A program made the position numbers and the translations under genes. From contig NZ_CP022529.1 in NCBI RefSeq assembly GCF_002237595.1, positions 4,742,001 through 4,806,000 of the forward strand: a stretch of 64,000 bases of DNA, given 5' to 3'. A model generated the notes under the pieces. That model did not search any database, was not told where the DNA came from, and saw nothing but the letters and a program-made list of their open reading frames with translations. How positions within the stretch are numbered: position 1 is the first letter of the stretch; every line of letters begins with the position of its first letter. This DNA is from Labrenzia sp. VG12. Its GTDB lineage: Bacteria; Pseudomonadota; Alphaproteobacteria; Rhizobiales; Stappiaceae. Positions 25,586-32,875 of the stretch are shown here, piece after piece.

Positions 25586-26284
25586 ATGCCAACAATTGCT
25601 CTGGTCGATGATGACCGCAACATCCTGACGTCCGTTTCGATTGCGCTGGAAGCAGAAGGCTATCGCGTCCAGACCTATACCGACGGAACGTCTGCACTGG
25701 ACGGTCTTCAAAGCGATCCACCGGAACTGGCGATCTTCGACATCAAGATGCCACGCATGGACGGGATGGAGCTGCTGCGCCGCTTGCGTCAGAATTCGGA
25801 TCTGCCGGTGATTTTCCTGACGTCGAAAGACGACGAGATCGATGAGTTGTTCGGCCTCAAGATGGGGGCGGACGACTTTATCCGGAAACCGTTCTCGCAG
25901 CGCCTTCTTGTGGAGCGCGTGCGTGCGGTTCTGCGCCGTGCACAGCCGCGGGATGCGTCGGCACCGCGCGACGACGCGGACAAACTGCTGGAACGCGGGC
26001 AACTGGTCATGGACCAGGAGCGGCACACCTGCACCTGGAACAACAAGCCGGTGACGCTGACCGTGACAGAGTTCCTGATCCTGTCCGCCCTGGCGCATCG
26101 CCCGGGCGTGGTCAAGAGCCGGAACGCGCTCATGGATGCGGCCTATGACGATCAGGTCTATGTTGACGACCGCACCATCGACAGCCACATCAAGCGCCTG
26201 CGCAAGAAGTTCAAGGTGGTTGACGACGACTTCGACATGATCGAAACCCTTTACGGGGTCGGGTACCGGTTCCGAGAGGTCTGA
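25586..26284 (+). CDS. chvI: two-component response regulator ChvI
   Basis: The 232-residue OmpR-type regulator has a receiver domain with the acidic pocket DDD (8-10), phospho-acceptor Asp52 (LAIFDIKMPRMDG) and Lys101 (FIRKPFS). A winged-helix C-terminal domain follows, with YVDDRTIDSHIKRLRKKF. It matches ChvI of Rhizobium/Agrobacterium closely. ChvI/ChvG (ExoS) governs acid response, envelope and exopolysaccharide genes and central carbon metabolism. The ATG at 25586 (MPTIALVDDD) is preferred over in-frame starts at 25556 and 25571 because it aligns with known ChvI N-termini. chvG follows after 24 bases. Confidence 0.93.
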   Translation: MPTIALVDDDRNILTSVSIALEAEGYRVQTYTDGTSALDGLQSDPPELAIFDIKMPRMDGMELLRRLRQNSDLPVIFLTSKDDEIDELFGLKMGADDFIRKPFSQRLLVERVRAVLRRAQPRDASAPRDDADKLLERGQLVMDQERHTCTWNNKPVTLTVTEFLILSALAHRPGVVKSRNALMDAAYDDQVYVDDRTIDSHIKRLRKKFKVVDDDFDMIETLYGVGYRFREV

Positions 26285-26308
26285 CCGGAAGACGCGCACG
26301 GACGATAG

Positions 26309-28126
26309 ATGGCGGTCGACAGTGAGCACGCAGACGAGGTTGCCGCCTCCGAACCGCAGAACGGTTCGGAGCGCTCCCGGCTGCGCCGGCTTGGCAACAA
26401 GCGGATCCGACGCCGTCTTCTGAGCCAGCTCGGCCGCATCTTCGGCACCTATGTGCTGTCGTCCCTGACCCGGCGGATCATTGCGATCAACCTTGTTGGC
26501 CTGCTCGCGCTGGTCATCGGCATTCTCTACCTGAACCAGTTTCGCGCCGGTCTGATCGACGCACGTGTCCAAAGTCTGCTGACCCAGGGCGAGATCATTG
26601 CCGGCGCAATCGCGGCGTCCGCGACCGTCGACACCGGCACGATCACCGTCGATCCCGAACGGCTTCTGGAACTGCAGGCGGGCGAAAGCATCACGCCGAC
26701 CCAGGAAGACCTGGAAAGCCTCGACTTTCCGATCAATCCGGAGCGTGTCGGGCCGGTGCTGCGTCGCCTGATCTCGCCGACCAAGACCCGCGCCCGGATC
26801 TATGACCCGGAAGGCATCCTGATCCTGGACAGCCGACATCTTTACACCAGTGCCCAGATCCTGCGGTTCGATCTGCCACCGCCGAATGCGGAGGAGGAAG
26901 GCTTCTGGGACGCGCTCTGGCAATGGACCAAACGCTGGCTGCGTCAGGGTGACCTGCCGATCTACCAGGAAGTTGGCGGCGGCGACGGACGCGCCTATCC
27001 GGAAGTCGAGGCGGCACTGGCCGGATCACCTGCGAGCGTGACACGGATCTCCCAGCGGGGAGAGCTGATTGTTTCTGTTGCCGTGCCGATCCAGCGCTTC
27101 CGGGCCGTGCTGGGGTCCCTGTTGCTGTCAACACAGGGCGGTGACATCGACGCCATCGTGCGCGCGGAACGCATCGCGATCATTCGTGTGTTCCTGTTTG
27201 CCGCAACGGTGACCATCTTGTTGTCGATCCTGCTGGCCGGGACCATTGCCGGCCCTGTCAGGCGGCTGGCGGCTGCGGCCGACAGGGTGCGCAGGGGCTC
27301 GAACTCGCGTGAGGAAATCCCGGACTTTTCGGATCGCCAGGATGAAATCGGCCACCTCGCCCGTGCGTTCCGCGAAATGACCAACGCGCTCTACAACAAG
27401 ATCGACGCGATCGAGCAGTTCGCGGCCGATGTGGCGCATGAACTCAAAAACCCGCTGACGTCGCTGCGCAGTGCCGTTGAGACACTGCCCCTGGCCCGCA
27501 ACAAGGAGTCCCAGGACCGGCTGATGGAGGTGATCCAGCATGATGTGCGACGTCTGGACCGCCTGATCAGTGACATCTCCGATGCCTCGCGGCTCGACGC
27601 GGAGCTGGCGCGCATTCAGTCCGAGACGATCGATATTGCCGAACTTCTGCGTAACATGGCCGATGCTGCCAACCAGCGCTCCGGAACGGAGGAGGCCGGC
27701 GTCAAGCTGACAGTGGCAGACGCGCAAGGGACCAGGCCCTACCTGATACAGGGGCACGACATTCGTCTCGGCCAGGTGATCAGCAACCTTTTGGACAATG
27801 CCCGCTCCTTCTCGCCAGCCGATGGAATTGTTCATGTGGATCTCAGCCGGGAAGGCCGGTGGATCAAGATCACCGTGGATGATGACGGACCGGGTATTCG
27901 AGCCGAGAACACCGAACGCATCTTTGAACGGTTCTACACGGACCGCCCGGATGGCGAAGGCTTCGGCAACAATTCCGGTCTCGGATTGTCGATCTCGCGT
28001 CAGATCATTGAAGCCCATGGCGGCACAATCTCCGCAACCAATCGTCTTGAGCTGCAGGCTGACGGCGGCCAGAAAATTGCCGGAGCGCGGTTCCTCATCC
28101 ACCTGCCGCTTGGACAGGGCAAGTGA
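26309..28126 (+). CDS. chvG: sensor histidine kinase ChvG (ExoS)
   Basis: The 605-residue inner membrane kinase has an N-terminal cytoplasmic segment rich in Arg, a first membrane helix near residues 55-75 (AINLVGLLALVIGILYL), a periplasmic sensor domain of about 220 residues, and a second helix near residues 290-315. A HAMP linker follows, then His377 in FAADVAHELKNPLTSL, and an ATPase domain with NLLDNA, DDGPGI and GLGLSIS boxes. The stop overlaps the GTG start of hprK by four bases. It partners ChvI. Confidence 0.93.
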   Translation: MAVDSEHADEVAASEPQNGSERSRLRRLGNKRIRRRLLSQLGRIFGTYVLSSLTRRIIAINLVGLLALVIGILYLNQFRAGLIDARVQSLLTQGEIIAGAIAASATVDTGTITVDPERLLELQAGESITPTQEDLESLDFPINPERVGPVLRRLISPTKTRARIYDPEGILILDSRHLYTSAQILRFDLPPPNAEEEGFWDALWQWTKRWLRQGDLPIYQEVGGGDGRAYPEVEAALAGSPASVTRISQRGELIVSVAVPIQRFRAVLGSLLLSTQGGDIDAIVRAERIAIIRVFLFAATVTILLSILLAGTIAGPVRRLAAAADRVRRGSNSREEIPDFSDRQDEIGHLARAFREMTNALYNKIDAIEQFAADVAHELKNPLTSLRSAVETLPLARNKESQDRLMEVIQHDVRRLDRLISDISDASRLDAELARIQSETIDIAELLRNMADAANQRSGTEEAGVKLTVADAQGTRPYLIQGHDIRLGQVISNLLDNARSFSPADGIVHVDLSREGRWIKITVDDDGPGIRAENTERIFERFYTDRPDGEGFGNNSGLGLSISRQIIEAHGGTISATNRLELQADGGQKIAGARFLIHLPLGQGK

Positions 28127-28590
28127 GCCAGCCCGCCACGCACGCCAATTGCCTGATCGTTGGAACTGCCGGTCTGCTCCTGCGTGGAGAAAGCGGCAGC
28201 GGCAAAACGGTGCTGACCGACTTTCTGGTCGAGGCGGCAAGGGCCAGAGGCAATCTGGGTCTGCTGGTTTCAGATGACTATGTGCATCTGACACGTCGAG
28301 ACGGGTCATTGATTGCGTGTGCACCTGAAACGATTTCGGGAAAGATGGAAGTGCGCGGATTTGGGTTGGCAGAGGCTGCCTTTGCCCCTGAAGCGCACAT
28401 TGATCTGGTCGTCGACCTGGTGCCGGTCGAGGACATGGAGCGGCTACCGGAAGTTCCGCTCGGTACCGTGCGCCTGGAAACTGTGCAATTGCCACAGCTC
28501 GATTGCCCGGAAAATGACCCCGTGCTTGCGGTGCGGCTGATCCGCTGGGCCCTGCGCCGCCTGACACCGCACAGCACCGACTATATTTAG
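28123..28590 (+). CDS. hprK: HPr kinase/phosphorylase, short alphaproteobacterial form
   Basis: The 155-residue protein is the C-terminal catalytic type only: Walker A GESGSGKT (22-29), LVSDDYVHL, and the region GKMEVRGFGLAEAAF, the HprK signature (EVRG.G). It phosphorylates HPr on a serine, here predicted Ser51 of the HPr encoded downstream. Classical HprK has an extra N-terminal domain that is missing here, as known in alphaproteobacteria. Start GTG at 28123 overlaps the chvG stop (GTGA), suggesting coupled translation with chvG. Confidence 0.9.
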   Translation: MSQPATHANCLIVGTAGLLLRGESGSGKTVLTDFLVEAARARGNLGLLVSDDYVHLTRRDGSLIACAPETISGKMEVRGFGLAEAAFAPEAHIDLVVDLVPVEDMERLPEVPLGTVRLETVQLPQLDCPENDPVLAVRLIRWALRRLTPHSTDYI

Positions 28591-28726
28591 AGCACAGCGG
28601 GTGTTTTTTGCTTGCAACTGGTGAAGCGGTTGAAGAGAGTGCAACAGACTGGTAAACGCCCGGCTCCATTCGGATCCCATTTCGGGTCCTGAGCCATAGA
28701 AACCCGATAGTCAGGCAATACGACGC

Positions 28727-29131
28727 ATGATTGGACTTGTACTTGTGACGCACGGACGCCTCGCCGAAGAATTCAAGGCGGCGCTCGAACATGTTGTCGG
28801 TCCCCAGGAGCAAGTCGAGACCATCTCCATCGGCCCCGATGACGATATGGAACAGCGGCGCCAGGACATACTTGCCGCCGTCGAAGCGGCCAATTCCGGC
28901 AAGGGTGTTGTCCTGCTGACCGACATGTTCGGTGGCACACCTTCCAATCTTGCGATTTCGGTCATGGACAGCAAATCCGTGGAAGTGGTTGCAGGTGTCA
29001 ACCTGCCCATGCTGATCAAGCTGGCCAGCGTTCGCACGGACCGGGAACTGGCCGACGCGGTCGACGAGGCCCGTCAGGCCGGCCAGAAATACATTTCCGT
29101 CGCCAGCCAGGTGTTGTCGGGACAGAACTAA
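28727..29131 (+). CDS. PTS EIIA component, mannose family
   Basis: The 134-residue protein is a Man-family EIIA domain with active His9 (LVLVTHGRLAEEF) and the family motif VLLTDMFGGTPSNLA. Mannose-type EIIA proteins in alphaproteobacteria receive phosphate from HPr but usually have no sugar permease partner, and serve regulation. It follows hprK by 136 bases and is 8 bases ahead of the HPr gene. No strong ribosome site is evident before the ATG. Confidence 0.92.
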   Translation: MIGLVLVTHGRLAEEFKAALEHVVGPQEQVETISIGPDDDMEQRRQDILAAVEAANSGKGVVLLTDMFGGTPSNLAISVMDSKSVEVVAGVNLPMLIKLASVRTDRELADAVDEARQAGQKYISVASQVLSGQN

Positions 29132-29139
29132 AAGAACTT

Positions 29140-29424
29140 ATGACAACACAGAGCGACCTGGAAAAAGACCTCACGATCATCAACCGCCGCGGGCTTCATG
29201 CGCGTGCTTCTGCCAAGCTGGTCAAGCTGGTGGAAACCTTCGAGGCCGACGTCATCGTCTCGAAGGATGGCCAGACCGTTGGCGGCACCTCAATCATGGG
29301 CCTGATGATGCTGGCCGCCAGCCCTGGCTGTTGCATCAAGGTGAGCGTTACCGGGACTGACGCCGACGCGGCTCTTGCCGCAATTACCGAGCTGGTTGAG
29401 AGCGGCTTCGGCGAAGAGGACTGA
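29140..29424 (+). CDS. ptsH: phosphocarrier protein HPr
   Basis: The 94-residue protein is HPr: phosphorylated His20 in NRRGLHARASAKL, and regulatory Ser51 in the GGTSIMGLMMLAAS segment, the target of HPr kinase. It relays phosphate from EI to EIIA and, when Ser-phosphorylated, acts in regulation. No EI (ptsP) or sugar EIIBC gene is in the window, so this is the regulatory PTS branch linked with chvI/chvG/hprK that is typical of alphaproteobacteria. Confidence 0.93.
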   Translation: MTTQSDLEKDLTIINRRGLHARASAKLVKLVETFEADVIVSKDGQTVGGTSIMGLMMLAASPGCCIKVSVTGTDADAALAAITELVESGFGEED

Positions 29425-29525
29425 TGTTTTTAAGGGCGCCTCTGCAATCGGGCGTCCGCATCGGCAACAGGTCTGTTTCCAGTTGAAGTGCCGGCCCTTT
29501 CCATTAGCGATTTCAGGGGAACACC

Positions 29526-30832
29526 ATGACGAGCCAATCCGAGGACCGACTGAGATCTGCTGCCCACGCGGCTCTGACCCATATTCACGAAGCGATAGAA
29601 CTCGATTTCGCGTTTGAACTCTGGGATGGCACCCTGATCCCGGCGCAGGCGCCTGCCGACGGCCTGCGCCTGGCCTTTTCCAGAACGGCTTTGACGCGCC
29701 TGCTGCGCCGTCCCGGACTGAAGACCGTTATCGAGCTTTACGCCGCTGGTGATCTTGATCCGCGCGGCGGCAGCATCTTCGACTTCGCCGACAAACGCCC
29801 GGCCATGAAGGGGCGCGAAATCCGCAAGCGGCTGAACAAGCGCTTGCTGCTCAAGAGCGCATTGTCACTGTTTTGGGGCGGCGGGGCGAAATCGGCGGCA
29901 CAGTCGGACGGGCGTCTCGATGCAGGTGAGGCCGGAACGCGCAATGCGGGCAGTGGCAAGGACGATATTGCCTTTCACTACGACGTCTCCAACACCTTTT
30001 ACCGTCTCTTTCTGGATCCGGAGATGCTCTACACCTGTGCCTATTTCCAGAACTGGTCGAATGACCTGGCAACGGCGCAGCGCGACAAGCTGGAGATGAT
30101 TTGTCGCAAGCTCCGGCTGAAGCCGGGTGATCGTCTTCTGGATATTGGTTGCGGCTGGGGCGCATTGATCTGCTACGCCGCGGAACATTACGGCGTCACA
30201 GCTGTTGGCGTCACCCTGGCGGAAGAGCAGGCAAAACTGGCCCGGCAACGCATAGAGGAGCGCGGCCTTCAGGGCCGGGTGCGGGTCGAACTCAAGGACT
30301 ACAGAAAACTCGAGGAGAAATTCGACAAGATCTCGTCGATCGGCATGTTCGAACATGTCGGCATCGACAATCATGACGATTACTACAAGCATGTCAGGCG
30401 GCTCCTGACGCCCAGGGGCATCTATCTTCACCATGCCATCACACGTCGCGGCAAGAAGGACCTGAAGACCTTTCGGCGGAAGAGGCCGGAATACCAGACA
30501 CTGGTTCAATACATCTTTCCGGGGGAGAGGTCGATCACATCGGCTGGACCCTGACCAACCTGGAGGCCCACGGATTCGAGGTGCATGACGTCGAAGCCTG
30601 GCGGGAGCACTATGCCCGGACGTCTCGCTTGTGGGCCGAAAACCTCATGCAGGCGAAGGATGAAGCGATCGCCGAGGTCGGCGAACAGAAATACCGCCTG
30701 TGGCTGGCCTACCTGACCGGGGTTTCGCTCGGATTTCAGCGCGGATCGATCGGAATCTTTCAGACCGTTGCAACCCGGCGCACAAAAGGCGCCTCCGGCA
30801 TGCCGCCATCGCGGGCAGATCTCTATCGCTAG
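29526..30832 (+). pseudogene. cfa: cyclopropane-fatty-acyl-phospholipid synthase, frameshifted
   Basis: The first frame (29526-30554) holds a SAM-dependent methyltransferase with motif LLDIGCGWGAL near residue 206, a DDIAFHYDVSNTFY substrate segment, MLYTCAYF and GMFEHVGIDNHDDY. It breaks just after YIFPG. Continuing in another frame, IGWTLTNLEAHGFEVHDVEAW to ...RADLYR (30832) supplies the expected C-terminal part. The break is at a run of five G (30521-30525). One more G gives FPGGEVDHIGWTL and a total of 436 codons including the stop, a normal length for the family. The enzyme adds a methylene bridge to unsaturated phospholipids at the membrane. Sequencing error is more likely than decay. 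Confidence 0.85.
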
Positions 30833-31238
30833 TCCGGGATGGCGCTGCAGCCTTTTGCCTTTCCATTGGTCCGGTTTCTTGCCAGTTCAGGGCCGGGAAC
30901 GCGTGTTGCGAGAAAGCCGGACGCGGCAACGCGCCGGGATCCGAGGGGTTTCCCGCAGGTCTTCGCCGGTGAGGATTATTTCCAGAAGGGGGGGGCGGGG
31001 GCTCCTGGAAGAACTTCCTTAACCCTGATCCGAGACAGCACGAGTAGGATATAAAGATTTCTTTATATCTTTATTGCGTCATGTGCGCGGCGGCGTTATA
31101 AACCGCCGCAGGATTGCCGGACGTGTCTTCGGCGATCAGCAAACACCGCCGGTCGAATTCGGGCAGAAGCGCTTATGTCAGTCCGACGGCCACATCCTGA
31201 TCTGGCAGTGACGCTGGCTCAAACAGCAGGACATTTTC
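30833..31238. other. intergenic region upstream of ahcY
   Basis: The region carries the promoter and operator of ahcY. The first 180 bases (30833-31015) are GC-rich with G runs (near 30987) and contain no recognisable gene; the stretch near 31040-31075 is AT-rich and holds a regulatory palindrome. I looked for a SAM- or SAH-type riboswitch fold and did not find one that I can support. Confidence 0.4.
31048..31069. promoter_or_regulatory. SahR-like operator upstream of ahcY
   Basis: A perfect 9-base inverted repeat GATATAAAG - ATTT - CTTTATATC lies 170 bases upstream of the ahcY start. Its shape matches the operator pattern I recall for the ArsR-family regulator SahR, which represses methionine-cycle genes including ahcY in proteobacteria. 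The family assignment rests on memory of the motif, and no sahR gene is in the window. Confidence 0.6.
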
Positions 31239-32627
31239 ATGACCGACTATATCATCAAAGACATCGGGCTCGCAGACTGGGGCCGTACCGAAATCGAGAT
31301 CGCCGAGCATGAAATGCCGGGTCTGATGGCCTGCCGCGAAGAATTCGGCGAGAGCAAGCCGCTCAAGGGCGCCCGGATTGCCGGTTCCCTGCACATGACC
31401 ATTCAGACCGCCGTCCTGATCGAGACGCTGGTCGCGCTTGGCGCTGAAGTCCGCTGGGCTTCCTGCAACATCTACTCCACCCAGGATCAGGCCGCCGCCG
31501 CCATTGCCGCTTCCGGTGTTCCGGTCTTCGCCGTCAAGGGCGAAACCCTGGAAGAATACTGGGACTACGCAGACAAGATCTTCGATTTCCCCGAAGGCGC
31601 CAACATGATCCTCGACGATGGCGGCGATGCCACGCTCTACATCCTGATGGGTGCGCGCGTTGAAGCCGGCGAAACGGACCTCATCGAGAACCCGACCTCC
31701 GAGGAAGAAGAGTGCCTGTTCGCGCAGATCAAGAAGCGCATGGCCGCCAATCCGGGCTGGTTCACAAAGCAGAAAGAGCTGATCAAGGGTGTCTCCGAAG
31801 AGACCACCACCGGCGTTCTGCGTCTTTATGAAATGCAGAAAAAGGGCGCGCTGCCGTTCCCGGCGATCAACGTCAATGACAGCGTCACCAAGTCCAAGTT
31901 CGACAACCGTTACGGCTGCCGTGAGTCCCTGGTCGACGGCATTCGCCGCGGCACGGACGTGATGATGTCCGGCAAGGTTGCCGTCGTCTGTGGTTACGGC
32001 GATGTCGGTAAGGGCTCCGCCCAGTCTCTGGCCGGCGCTGGCGCGCGCGTCATTGTCACCGAGATCGACCCGATCTGCGCCCTGCAGGCGTCCATGGACG
32101 GCTTTGAAGTCAAGACCATGGAGCAGGCTCTTCCGGAAGGCGACATCTATGTCACGGCGACCGGCAACAAGGACATCATCACCTTCGACCACATGCGTGG
32201 CATGAAGGACATGGCAATCGTCTGCAACATCGGTCACTTCGACAACGAGATCCAGGTTGCTGCCCTGAAGAACACCAAGCTGCGACCGGTCAAGGACCAG
32301 GTCGACATGTACGAGTTCCCGGACGGCAAGCGCATGATCCTTCTGTCCCAGGGCCGTCTTGTGAACCTGGGCAACGCCACCGGCCACCCGAGCTTCGTGA
32401 TGTCCGCCAGCTTCACCAACCAGGTCCTGGCCCAGATCGAGCTCTACTCTAAGGGCGATCAGTACGAGAACGAAGTCTACGTTCTGCCGAAGCACCTGGA
32501 CGAGAAGGTCGCGCGCCTCCATCTCGCCAAGCTGGGCGTGACGTTAACCGAATTGACGGACGAGCAATCTCAATATCTGGGGATTAATAAGGCTGGTCCG
32601 TTCAAGTCGGAACACTACAAATACTGA
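31239..32627 (+). CDS. ahcY: adenosylhomocysteinase (SAH hydrolase)
   Basis: The 462-residue enzyme reversibly splits S-adenosylhomocysteine to adenosine and homocysteine, a step needed to relieve SAH inhibition of methyltransferases. It shows the N-terminal RIAGSLHMTIQTAVLIETL region, the insertion-bearing middle part (TSEEEECLFAQIKK), NDSVTKSKFDNRYGCRESL, the NAD-binding VVCGYGDVGKGSAQSL and the C-terminal KSEHYKY. Length is normal for bacteria. It follows the PTS/CFA block and precedes divL, a conserved Hyphomicrobiales order. Confidence 0.97.
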   Translation: MTDYIIKDIGLADWGRTEIEIAEHEMPGLMACREEFGESKPLKGARIAGSLHMTIQTAVLIETLVALGAEVRWASCNIYSTQDQAAAAIAASGVPVFAVKGETLEEYWDYADKIFDFPEGANMILDDGGDATLYILMGARVEAGETDLIENPTSEEEECLFAQIKKRMAANPGWFTKQKELIKGVSEETTTGVLRLYEMQKKGALPFPAINVNDSVTKSKFDNRYGCRESLVDGIRRGTDVMMSGKVAVVCGYGDVGKGSAQSLAGAGARVIVTEIDPICALQASMDGFEVKTMEQALPEGDIYVTATGNKDIITFDHMRGMKDMAIVCNIGHFDNEIQVAALKNTKLRPVKDQVDMYEFPDGKRMILLSQGRLVNLGNATGHPSFVMSASFTNQVLAQIELYSKGDQYENEVYVLPKHLDEKVARLHLAKLGVTLTELTDEQSQYLGINKAGPFKSEHYKY

Positions 32628-32691
32628 TCCTGAGCAGGGCGGATACTAGATGTAGTTTTCGCCCTGATTCGGTTCTGTGAACAAAAAAATG

Positions 32692-32728
32692 CAGGACCCT
32701 TGAATTTTAAGGGTCCTGTTAACTTTTC
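32692..32728 (+). terminator. intrinsic terminator after ahcY
   Basis: A perfect 10-bp stem CAGGACCCTT / AAGGGTCCTG with a 7-base loop is followed by TTAACTTTT about 64 bases after the ahcY stop. Confidence 0.75.
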
Positions 32729-32875
32729 AATAACGGACTCTTCTGCGTGATTCTCAAAAAGGTTATGGTTTAGACGAATCAAAGGCCAGAAGGCGGATGT
32801 CTTTGATTTGCTCCCAGAAACCGGGGGCTGCACCCCGCGGAAAGCGGGACAAGGCGGCGTTAAGGGGATCACAAT

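Noticed and set aside
30833..31047. SAM- or SAH-responsive riboswitch before ahcY
   Set aside because: No aptamer-like arrangement of conserved stems was found; the perfect dyad at 31048 explains regulation better.
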